A DNA stretch of 52,689 nucleotides from Pseudomonadota bacterium (GTDB taxonomy: Bacteria; Desulfobacterota; Syntrophorhabdia; Syntrophorhabdales; Syntrophorhabdaceae): assembly GCA_026388275.1 (NCBI GenBank), contig JAPLKB010000040.1, positions 1 to 52,689 of the forward strand. The letters run 5' to 3'. Below are positions 32,478 through 40,557 of this stretch, in pieces. Within the stretch, counting starts at the first letter, position 1; each line of letters starts with the position of its first letter. Below the pieces are notes generated by a model that saw only the letters and a list, made by a program, of their open reading frames with translations, did no database searches and had not been told where the DNA came from. Made by a program: the position numbers and the translations under genes.

Positions 32478-34765
32478 CCGGAGCATACCGGTTTATCGGC
32501 AAGGCTACTCCCCGCAAAGACGCAACCGATATTGTCACAGGCAATACGCGGTTTTTAAACGATATAAAAGTCGCGGATTTGCTCTATGGAAAGGTACTGA
32601 GAAGCCCTTACCCCCATGCCATAATTGCAAACATTGACAAAACGAGGGCGCTGAAACTGACTGGTGTAAAGGCAGTCCTTACCTGGGAAGATACCCCTGA
32701 CTGGAAGGGCGGCACGCCGCGCAGCACGCGTGTTCTTGATCGTAAAGTCCGGTTTGTCGGTGATGCTGTGGCCCTTGTTGCTGCAACCAGCGAAGAAATA
32801 GCACAGGAAGCGCTCAGTCTGATAGATGTCAAATATGAAGTTTTACCTGCTGTTTTTGAAATGGAAGAGGCTCTTAAGCCTGATGCGCCCCAATTGTATG
32901 ATGAGTTCCCCGGCAACATTGTAACCCCGGGTGTTCCCTTTTTCGGGCCAAAGAACCTGAAAGAAGTTGTTATGGGAGATGTAGAGAAAGGCTTCAAAGA
33001 TGCTGACGTGATAACAGAAGGCACTTTCGGTTATGAGAACATACCCAACCCTATGCCACCTGAATCGCCAGGGGTTATAGCCCTGTGGGAAGATCCTGAC
33101 AGTGTAACTCTGTGGGTATCAAATCAGGCGTCATACATGGACAAAATCACTCTTTTTCATGTCTTCGACAGAAAGGTGCAGGTGAGAACCATTGGCGGCC
33201 CTTGCGGCGGCAGTTACGGATCGAAATTCATGTCCTGGCAGGTACAGGCTCACGCCGTACTTCTCAGCAGGGCAACAGGTAAACCGGTAAAGGTCGTTTT
33301 TACCAAAGAAGAACACCTCGCAGCATTTACGCTTAGACCCGGATCGCGCATGCAAGCCAAAGTGGGCATGAAAAAGGATGGAACAGTCACAGCAATATCC
33401 GGCAGGTGGTTAATCGACACCGGTTACTATTCCATGACCACACAGTCACAGGTTGCTGTAGGCTGCGGCGAGGTGCAGATCATGGTACGTTGTCCTAACT
33501 GGGACTTAAGGCCCACCATTGTCTGCACAAACAGAAACGCCTCCGGTATTGTAAGGGGCTTCGGCGGCCAGGAGTTGAAATGTGCTCTTATACCGCTTGT
33601 AAGCCTTGCCATGGAAAAGGCAGGACTTGATCCCCTGGAATTTTTCAAAAAGAATTATGTTAAACCTGGTGACGGGTACTACTGGCGGGACGGTATCTGG
33701 TATACATATCGTGGCGTAGATTATACAAAGACAATGGATAAGGGTGCCGACGTATTCGGATGGAAAAAAAAGTGGAAGGGCTGGCTGAAGCCAACCAAAG
33801 TAAACGGTGCAAAAAGAACAGGCATAGGCGTTGGCGTACATGGAAACGCCGATATCGGAGAGGATGCATCGGAGGCATATGTGCGGTTGCACCCAAATGG
33901 AACTGCTATACTTTTTTCCTGTATAACAGAACACGGGACCGGACAGAGGACGAACTTTGTCAAGATGGTGGCTGAGGTACTGCAACTACCCATGGAACGG
34001 GTTTCCGTTGCACCTTCCGATTCGCTTATCAACCCCTATGAGTTCGGACCTGCAGGGTCACGGGGAACTTATGCCATTGGAAGCGCCGTCATAGCAGCAG
34101 CACAGGATGCAAAACAAAAGCTCTTTGAACTCATATCCCCCAGGATTGGCGCAGATCCATCCGACCTGGATACAATAGACGGAATGATCTTTATCAAGGA
34201 CAATCCGGAAAAGCGGATACCCTGGAAAGCCATGAGCATAGACCGTACCATTACTGGCTATGGGCGTTTCGAACCGGATTATACACTGTCCAATTGTATG
34301 ATGACATTTGTCGAGGTAGAGGTTGATACGGAAACAGGGAAAGTAAACCTGCTGCGTGTTGTAAACGCTACAGATGCCGGTCAGATCATAGACCCTCCGG
34401 GGCTCGAAGGCCAGCTTAACGGATGCCTCGGCTCAGGGGGCATTGACAGTGCCCTCTTTGAGGAAACCGTGATCGATTATAAAACAGGTCATATACTCAA
34501 TGCCAACATGATTGAATACAAATGGCGGACCTTTTCCGAACTGCCAATAATAGACAACGTGGTGCTCGAAACACCTTTCCCCAGTCACCGTTTCCATGCA
34601 GTAGGGGTAGGGGAAATAGCCACATCTCCCGGCCCATCGGCAGTGCTGATGGCTGTATCCAATGCTTTAGGAGTATGGCTGCATGAATATCCGGTCACAC
34701 CGGAGAAGGTGCTCGCTGCTCTGGGCAAGGTGACTCAAAAAGTCAAAAAACCGGGTACAATATGA
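32474..34765 (+). CDS. Molybdenum hydroxylase large (Mo-cofactor) subunit
   Basis: A 763-residue catalytic subunit of the xanthine oxidase/aldehyde oxidase family. It begins with the a/b hammerhead domain (VTGNTRFLNDI, LYGKVLRSPYPHA, RFVGDAVALVAA). The cofactor domain follows, with IGGPCGGSYGSK, ASGIVRGFGGQE, ITEHGTGQRTN and the catalytic glutamate motif GVGEIATSPGPSAV. Together with the other two subunits it resembles 4-hydroxybenzoyl-CoA reductase, which removes a phenolic hydroxyl during anaerobic aromatic breakdown. The substrate is inferred from the FAD subunit, and related aldehyde or hydroxypyridine enzymes cannot be excluded. It overlaps both neighbours by four bases. Confidence 0.9.
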   Translation: MTGAYRFIGKATPRKDATDIVTGNTRFLNDIKVADLLYGKVLRSPYPHAIIANIDKTRALKLTGVKAVLTWEDTPDWKGGTPRSTRVLDRKVRFVGDAVALVAATSEEIAQEALSLIDVKYEVLPAVFEMEEALKPDAPQLYDEFPGNIVTPGVPFFGPKNLKEVVMGDVEKGFKDADVITEGTFGYENIPNPMPPESPGVIALWEDPDSVTLWVSNQASYMDKITLFHVFDRKVQVRTIGGPCGGSYGSKFMSWQVQAHAVLLSRATGKPVKVVFTKEEHLAAFTLRPGSRMQAKVGMKKDGTVTAISGRWLIDTGYYSMTTQSQVAVGCGEVQIMVRCPNWDLRPTIVCTNRNASGIVRGFGGQELKCALIPLVSLAMEKAGLDPLEFFKKNYVKPGDGYYWRDGIWYTYRGVDYTKTMDKGADVFGWKKKWKGWLKPTKVNGAKRTGIGVGVHGNADIGEDASEAYVRLHPNGTAILFSCITEHGTGQRTNFVKMVAEVLQLPMERVSVAPSDSLINPYEFGPAGSRGTYAIGSAVIAAAQDAKQKLFELISPRIGADPSDLDTIDGMIFIKDNPEKRIPWKAMSIDRTITGYGRFEPDYTLSNCMMTFVEVEVDTETGKVNLLRVVNATDAGQIIDPPGLEGQLNGCLGSGGIDSALFEETVIDYKTGHILNANMIEYKWRTFSELPIIDNVVLETPFPSHRFHAVGVGEIATSPGPSAVLMAVSNALGVWLHEYPVTPEKVLAALGKVTQKVKKPGTI

Positions 34766-35739
34766 TGAGATCTTTCAAACATATCATCGCAGGATCAACT
34801 GAAGAAGCATGCACACTTCTTTTAAATTATAACGGTAAGGCCGTACTTAATGCAGGCGGGACAGACCTGCTCCTCACCCTTAAAGGAGAAAATCTCTTCG
34901 AATACCCCAAAGCTGTTATTGATATCAAAACCATATCAGGCCTCGATTATATCAAAGAGGATGACAAAACGCTGAAAATAGGGGCATTAACAAAGCTTTC
35001 CCGTATTGCAGAACATCCCCTCCTTCAGAACAGTTATCGGGTTCTTACAGAGGCAGCCCGGTCTGTTGCCACGCCCCAGATACGCAATTCTGCCACAATA
35101 GGAGGAAACCTCTGTCAGGATGTGCGCTGCTGGTATTACCGATATCCGCGCCATATCGGAGGACCAATCCTCTGCCTGCGGAAAGGGAAGGGCTCCTGTC
35201 TTGCTGTTGCAGGCGACAACCGCTACCATGCAATCATGGGAGGAAAGAAATGCTTTGCTGTTTGCCCTTCCGATACCGCCGTAGCCCTCGCTGCCCTTGA
35301 TGCACAGATACTCATTGTTGGAACAAAAGGAGAAAGGAGGGTTCCGGTTACGGACTTTTTCAGCCCTCTGGGGAATGCAATTGCGCAGGATGAAATGGTC
35401 AGAGAAATAGAGATTCAAAAAGCCTTATTACCGACTCGACAAAGATTCCTCAAATTTACTCTGAGAAGCCCTGTGGATTTTGCAATAGTCAGTGTTGCAT
35501 CAATTATAACCGCTAAAGAAGGCATATGCATTGATGCGCGTATTGCCCTCGGGGCAGTTGCCCCCGGACCTGTTCGTGCAAAAAAGGCCGAAGAAATCCT
35601 CAAAGGGCAGCCCAATAATAAAGATATTGCTGTACTTGCAGCAGAAAAAGCCCTTGCAGATGCGCGACCGCTCAGCAGGAATGCATACAAGGTTGAAATT
35701 GCAAAAACCCTTGTAAAAAGGGCAATATCAGGAGAGTGA
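34762..35739 (+). CDS. Molybdenum hydroxylase FAD subunit with extra Fe-S loop
   Basis: A 325-residue FAD-binding subunit. FAD motifs: LNAGGTDLL near the N-terminus and ATPQIRNSATIGGNLCQDVR. It has a cysteine-rich insertion with C118, C123, C138, C146, C164 and C168. The beta subunit of 4-hydroxybenzoyl-CoA reductase is known to carry an additional [4Fe-4S] cluster in such a loop, and most xanthine-oxidase-family FAD subunits lack it. This is the main reason to assign the operon to that kind of low-potential reductase. The gene ends overlapping the convergent parB by 12 bases. Confidence 0.9.
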   Translation: MMRSFKHIIAGSTEEACTLLLNYNGKAVLNAGGTDLLLTLKGENLFEYPKAVIDIKTISGLDYIKEDDKTLKIGALTKLSRIAEHPLLQNSYRVLTEAARSVATPQIRNSATIGGNLCQDVRCWYYRYPRHIGGPILCLRKGKGSCLAVAGDNRYHAIMGGKKCFAVCPSDTAVALAALDAQILIVGTKGERRVPVTDFFSPLGNAIAQDEMVREIEIQKALLPTRQRFLKFTLRSPVDFAIVSVASIITAKEGICIDARIALGAVAPGPVRAKKAEEILKGQPNNKDIAVLAAEKALADARPLSRNAYKVEIAKTLVKRAISGE

Positions 35740-36540
35740 TATTGCTTCTGTAATCCTTTCGAGGTCTTCCTGTGAGTAAAACTCTATGATAATTTTACCT
35801 TTGTTTTTCCTGTATGTAATATCTACTTTTGTTCCCAGCATTTCTCTGAGAGACTCTTCCAGGTATGGGAAGGGAGATGTCTTTCCGACTGATTTCTTTT
35901 TAACTTCCCTTTCAAGTTCCCTTACAGAAACACCTTCTTTTAAAACCTTATCAACGAATCTTCTCTGCTCGTTTTCGCTGTTAAGTGTAATCAGCACCCT
36001 TGCATGGCCCTGAGAGATTTTCCCTTCAACAATCAGCTTTTTTGTCCATTCCGGGAGCTTGAGAAGCCTGATAAAATTGGTGACTGAGCTCCTGTTGATA
36101 CCTGTCTTCTTTGCAATATCTTCATGGGTATAACCGAACTCTTCAACAAACCTGTCGTATACCACGGCAATTTCGACAGCATTAAGGTCCACCCTCTGGA
36201 GATTTTCGATCAAGGCTATCTCAAGAGCCTCTTTATCGTCAACATCTTTTATAACAGCAGGCACCTCATTAAGCCCTGCCATAATAGATGCCCGGTATCT
36301 TCTTTCCCCTGCAATGATCTCGTAGCCCTTACCTTTTTTTCTCAGTATAACAGGCTGGAGAAGCCCTTTTTCCCTGATAGATGCGGCAAGCTCGACAATA
36401 GAATCGTCCTTTATTTCAAATCGTGGCTGGGACTTGCCGGCAACAATTTCGCTTATAGGTACAACCCTTGTTACTCCTTTTTCTTCAATGTCCTTGAGTA
36501 TGGCCGATAAACCTTTTCCTAACGGGTCTTTTTTCAGCAT
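35728..36540 (-). CDS. parB: Chromosome partitioning protein ParB
   Basis: A 270-residue ParB/Spo0J. The CTP-binding region holds GERRYRAS and ALIENLQRVDLN. The helix-turn-helix for parS binding is YTHEDIAKKTGINRSSVTNF followed by HARVLI. A C-terminal dimerisation domain follows. It is slightly short but complete. It starts one base into the parA stop codon, so the two are translated together. It is convergent with, and overlaps, the hydroxylase operon. I found no parS sequence nearby. Confidence 0.95.
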   Translation of the reverse strand: MLKKDPLGKGLSAILKDIEEKGVTRVVPISEIVAGKSQPRFEIKDDSIVELAASIREKGLLQPVILRKKGKGYEIIAGERRYRASIMAGLNEVPAVIKDVDDKEALEIALIENLQRVDLNAVEIAVVYDRFVEEFGYTHEDIAKKTGINRSSVTNFIRLLKLPEWTKKLIVEGKISQGHARVLITLNSENEQRRFVDKVLKEGVSVRELEREVKKKSVGKTSPFPYLEESLREMLGTKVDITYRKNKGKIIIEFYSQEDLERITEAISLS

Positions 36541-37298
36541 TAGGCCCCCTTTTCAAGTATTTCCGAAGCAAGTTCAAGATAACTCTCCGCACCCCTTGAA
36601 CATATATCATATAGTATGGCAGGTTTTCCGTAACTTGGTGCCTCGCTCAGTTTTACATTTCTCGGTATAACCGTTTTGAATACACTATCGTTAAAGTAAC
36701 TTTTTACTTCATCCATAACCCTGAAGGAAAGATTATTCCTCTTATCAAACATTGTAAGAAGCACCCCCATGGTATCCAGCTTCGGGTTCAGTCTCCTCTT
36801 AATAATAGTTATTGTTCTCAGAAGCATTGCTAGTCCCTCAAGTGCAAAGTATTCACACTGCAAGGGTATAATGACAAAATCAGATGCCACAAGCGCATTT
36901 ATTGTCAGCAGGCCAAGAGAGGGTGGACAATCTATAATGGTGTACTTGTAGGTATTGTTTAGCTGTTCCAGGATATTCTTTAATATAAATTCTCTGCTTT
37001 CCGCATCGAGAAGCTCGACCTCGGCACCGATCAGATCAGGATGTGCCGGAACAATATCCAGATAGGGCACCGCTGTTTTCTTGATCACCTCTTTTATATC
37101 TTTATTGCCGATAAGCATATGGTACAGATGTGCATAAAGACCGCTGTATGTAATACCAAAACTTGTTGTTGCATTGCACTGAGGGTCTATGTCGATAATA
37201 AGAGTTTTTCTTTCGGATATGGCAAGGGATGCTGCCAAATTTACTGCTGTCGTTGTTTTCCCGACGCCTCCCTTCTGGTTTGCAATAGAAATGATCAT
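36540..37298 (-). CDS. parA: Chromosome partitioning ATPase ParA (Soj)
   Basis: A 252-residue Walker-type ATPase that moves ParB-bound origins. The deviant Walker A KGGVGKTT is at 9-16, followed by IIDIDPQCNATTS and YTIIDCPPSLGLLT. Length and absence of a long N-terminus fit chromosomal Soj rather than plasmid ParA, suggesting that the chromosome origin may not be far, though no oriC genes are in view. Confidence 0.95.
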   Translation of the reverse strand: MIISIANQKGGVGKTTTAVNLAASLAISERKTLIIDIDPQCNATTSFGITYSGLYAHLYHMLIGNKDIKEVIKKTAVPYLDIVPAHPDLIGAEVELLDAESREFILKNILEQLNNTYKYTIIDCPPSLGLLTINALVASDFVIIPLQCEYFALEGLAMLLRTITIIKRRLNPKLDTMGVLLTMFDKRNNLSFRVMDEVKSYFNDSVFKTVIPRNVKLSEAPSYGKPAILYDICSRGAESYLELASEILEKGA

Positions 37299-37416
37299 GT
37301 GTCCAATAGATTATCACAAACAGTTTAAGTTGTAAAAGATTATAATAATTCAGCAAATAAATGTGCAGGGAATAAAAGGCGGGAAGCTGGTTGGGAACCA
37401 TTCTTTGGAATCGGAA

Positions 37417-39267
37417 TTACTTCCCGGTTAAACAAACCGAGACCTTGTTAACCTGATTGTTCTTAGTCCACCAGTACTTTTCCCAGAAAAGTTTATCTGT
37501 TTTTTGTTGGGTATTATTTTTTGTCCTTGCAAGGAATTTCTTGAATTGTCCCGGCCCGCCATTATACATGGCGTATACTGCCATTGCAAGTAAATCGTTA
37601 CTGATATTTCGAGACTCAGGTTTGCGAAGGGCATATTTCCGCATATATAAATCTAGAATTTCTGAGCCTGCACGTATATTATATCGGGCATTCCATTGCA
37701 GGCTCTCGGGTTGGTATATACCGCGCCAAACCCTTTCATTTATCTGCATCATACCTACTGAGCTTTTATTATAAGAATAGATGGGAGATACCTTTCCTTG
37801 TTTTTCAACAAACTGCCTCCAACAGCTTTCCTGCCATGCCGTAGCCTGCATAATGAGCGGAAAAAGGGACTGGTATTTTGCGTCAAGCTTAGCTTTAGAC
37901 AATATCTCACTACTTTGCCACTCCAGTTCAAGCCTTATTCTGCTCAAATATGGAACGACATTTTCCTTCTTAAATATCCATGCCTTAGCCTGTTCGAGTC
38001 CTGAATCAGACTCATCAGCATAGTAAGGCGCCTCACTATCCCCCTTCAAAAGACTGATTGCTGATATGTTCATGGAAAGCTCCGGATCATCAAGACTCTG
38101 GCCGAGGCCAAAGAATGTCTGTAAAGAACGATTGACCCCGGGGGAATAATGCAAATCAGTCTCTGCCTTTGTTCCGCCAAGAAGCTTCATCAATTTCAAC
38201 AACCCGTCATGGTTGACATTGAGTCCTGAACCCAATCCTGTTTTGCTGAGAGCAACCAGAGCATCGGAAGTTGCAATAAAAGACAGATAATCTGCCGGCG
38301 AATTCGATAGCGTTTGAGCCAGGTGTTTCCTGTAGAAATCACTGAGTTTTTGCCAGTTTTCAGTAAATTGCCTGAGAATTAAATCCTGGCTCAATGCTCC
38401 ATCTTCCAACGCCTGTACAAATTCATAACGTCTATCCAGGAGCGCCTCCAAGACATTATCTTTTTCATCATCTGTGACAGGCTGTCCCATGACAGCCTGG
38501 AGCTGATAAACAGAGAAAGCATCCCATTCTTCCCAGGTTTTTATAAGACGTTGTATTTCCGTTTTCGATTCGGGAGTCTTACTCACATCTCCCGATGGTT
38601 GCGCAGCATCCACGTCAATAATTACATCAAGGACAATTCCCTCCGGTTTTAACTGGGTTCCATTAATTCGTATGGATGAAAGCCACGCCCCAAGGCCGGA
38701 TTGATAAGAGGTTGAAAAAAAATTTGGCAATTGATCCTGTAAACCCTTAAATGTCCCTGTCAAATCTATACTCATCTTGCCAAAATATGAGCTTAAAGAG
38801 GACTGTATAAGGTCTGTAAGCATTTTATTGACGCTGGCGTTTGTTTTATCCAAGCCCATGGGCTTGAATTCCATAGCTTGCATTGCCATTTTCGTGCCTT
38901 TTTCATCAACAACAATACGCTGCAAAATATCTATGGGGCCTTGCCATTCAGCCAACTGCATGCAATTCCCGGCAATGGGAAAACCGGTCTTTATTTTCAT
39001 TGTACTGCTCAGTTTGAGAGACGACTTCTCCGGTCCGGCTTTTGGATCCCAGAGATCTATTTGTGTACATCCATCTTTTGTATTCAGGGGGGTAGCCCGA
39101 CCACCAGGCTGGGTAAAAGCCTGTTGTATAAAGGCTGAGCGAATAAAGGAATAATCAATCACGACAGGGAAATGAATTATCTGTGTTGTACTCTGGCTGT
39201 CCATAGGCCAGCACAATAAGCCCATACACCATATCACAAATACTATAATCCATTTTGTGATTACCAA
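37417..39267 (-). CDS. Lytic transglycosylase-domain protein
   Basis: A 616-residue exported protein. The N-terminus is a signal peptide (WIIVFVIWCMGLLCW). The long middle, about residues 30-440, is unrecognised. The C-terminal part is an SLT lysozyme-like domain: ATAWQESCWRQF with the catalytic glutamate, SYNKSSVGMMQIN, YNIRAGSEIL and AMYNGGPGQ. It would cleave peptidoglycan between the sugars in the periplasm. The large unrecognised region may target it to a cell-wall machine. It is divergent from the ferredoxin-nitroreductase gene across 68 AT-rich bases that must hold both promoters. Confidence 0.85.
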   Translation of the reverse strand: MVITKWIIVFVIWCMGLLCWPMDSQSTTQIIHFPVVIDYSFIRSAFIQQAFTQPGGRATPLNTKDGCTQIDLWDPKAGPEKSSLKLSSTMKIKTGFPIAGNCMQLAEWQGPIDILQRIVVDEKGTKMAMQAMEFKPMGLDKTNASVNKMLTDLIQSSLSSYFGKMSIDLTGTFKGLQDQLPNFFSTSYQSGLGAWLSSIRINGTQLKPEGIVLDVIIDVDAAQPSGDVSKTPESKTEIQRLIKTWEEWDAFSVYQLQAVMGQPVTDDEKDNVLEALLDRRYEFVQALEDGALSQDLILRQFTENWQKLSDFYRKHLAQTLSNSPADYLSFIATSDALVALSKTGLGSGLNVNHDGLLKLMKLLGGTKAETDLHYSPGVNRSLQTFFGLGQSLDDPELSMNISAISLLKGDSEAPYYADESDSGLEQAKAWIFKKENVVPYLSRIRLELEWQSSEILSKAKLDAKYQSLFPLIMQATAWQESCWRQFVEKQGKVSPIYSYNKSSVGMMQINERVWRGIYQPESLQWNARYNIRAGSEILDLYMRKYALRKPESRNISNDLLAMAVYAMYNGGPGQFKKFLARTKNNTQQKTDKLFWEKYWWTKNNQVNKVSVCLTGK

Positions 39268-39335
39268 GACATCTCCATAATAATACGTTATATTATATCA
39301 CAATTTTATTCCGGTAAAATAATAAAGGAGGAAAT

Positions 39336-40205
39336 ATGCCCATAGTTACTATTAACCCGGAGCTCTGCCGGAAGGATGGTCTCTGCGTCAGTATCTGTCC
39401 GAAGGTTTTATCCTGGGAGGGCAAAGGTTCAATACCTGTGGTAGCCCATGAAGGATCGTGCAACTCCTGTGGTCATTGTGTTTTAATATGCCCCTCAGGG
39501 GCGATCCGTCAGATCGACTGTCCGCCGGCAAGCATACATCCTGTGCAAAATAACCTTATGCCTTCATATGAACAGGTACATGAAATGATTGTGTCAAGGC
39601 GTTCCACAAGGACTTTTCAGGATAGACCGGTTGAAAAGGAGATGATCGAGAAGGTAATTGACGGTGCAAGATTTGCTCCGAGTGCCAAAAATGCTCAGAG
39701 CACCAGATTCATGGTAATTCAGGATAAAACGCTTCTTCACAACGTAGCCTCCAGCACGGCAGAATGGCTTGGCACGGCAGCAAAAAAATTGAAAAACCCT
39801 ATCTTGAAAAAACTTTACCTCTTGCGTGAGGCACAGGATGTCGGAACAATTGCAAAATGGGTAGGTCAGTTCGAGCTTATTTTAGAAAAGATGCACCAGG
39901 ATACGGATCTGGTTCTCTTTGGAGCGCCTGTACTGTTATTGTTTTATGCAGACAGTACAATTCGTTTTGCCAATGAAAATGCCAACCTTGCTATTCAGAA
40001 TGCCACATTTGTTGCGTGCTCTCTGGGGCTCGGCAATTTTTATACAGGTTACGTTGTACTGGCCTGTAATAACGACAAAATCATACCAAAGCTCCTTGGG
40101 ATACAAGGGAAACACAAAATATATGGCGGGCTGACTCTTGGATACCCTGAAATAACATTCTCGCAATGGATTGATCGAAGCCCCGCGAAAGTTACATGGA
40201 TGTAA
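39336..40205 (+). CDS. Ferredoxin-nitroreductase fusion protein
   Basis: A 289-residue redox protein. Residues 1-65 form a 2x[4Fe-4S] ferredoxin (CRKDGLCVSICPKVL and CNSCGHCVLICPSGAI). From residue 80 a nitroreductase-family FMN domain follows (IVSRRSTRTFQDRPVEKEMI, GARFAPSAKNAQ, FGAPVLLLFYAD). Such fusions take electrons from ferredoxin to reduce an unknown substrate and are common in anaerobes. AAAGGAGGAAAT precedes the ATG. Single gene. Confidence 0.9.
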   Translation: MPIVTINPELCRKDGLCVSICPKVLSWEGKGSIPVVAHEGSCNSCGHCVLICPSGAIRQIDCPPASIHPVQNNLMPSYEQVHEMIVSRRSTRTFQDRPVEKEMIEKVIDGARFAPSAKNAQSTRFMVIQDKTLLHNVASSTAEWLGTAAKKLKNPILKKLYLLREAQDVGTIAKWVGQFELILEKMHQDTDLVLFGAPVLLLFYADSTIRFANENANLAIQNATFVACSLGLGNFYTGYVVLACNNDKIIPKLLGIQGKHKIYGGLTLGYPEITFSQWIDRSPAKVTWM

Positions 40206-40209
40206 ATAT

Positions 40210-40557
40210 CTACAACTTCTGACCTGCTGGAAAATGAATTGCCAGCCAAATGGTTTTTTCATGGCTGGTTGTCCATTCAACTCTGTGTATAGTATGCGCA
40301 GGGATAAAAAGATGGTCTCCCGGCTTCATCACTCTTATTTCTCTATCTCCTTTGAAAGACAAACCGGTGCTCCCTGTAAGAACGATAACCCATTCATCCC
40401 TTTCCTGATCATACCACTCCCCGGCAGGCGTTGTCTGACCCATAGAGACAATCCTTTCTATTTTAAAATTGCCATTATCCAATAAGGTTTCAAAGACTTC
40501 TTTGGAAGTACAGTCTGGAATATTGGTAAAAATGTTTTTTATCTCTACTAAGGTCAT
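40210..40557 (-). CDS. Cupin-domain protein
   Basis: A 115-residue single-domain cupin. GEWYDQERDEWVIVLTG and MKPGDHLFIPAHTIHRVEWT carry the two cupin motifs, with metal-ligand candidates in DEW and H residues of the second motif. Its ATG is directly adjacent to the stop of the histidine kinase gene (no gap), so it is in the same transcript. A sensing or small-molecule-binding role is possible, but the reaction is unknown. Confidence 0.85.
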   Translation of the reverse strand: MTLVEIKNIFTNIPDCTSKEVFETLLDNGNFKIERIVSMGQTTPAGEWYDQERDEWVIVLTGSTGLSFKGDREIRVMKPGDHLFIPAHTIHRVEWTTSHEKTIWLAIHFPAGQKL

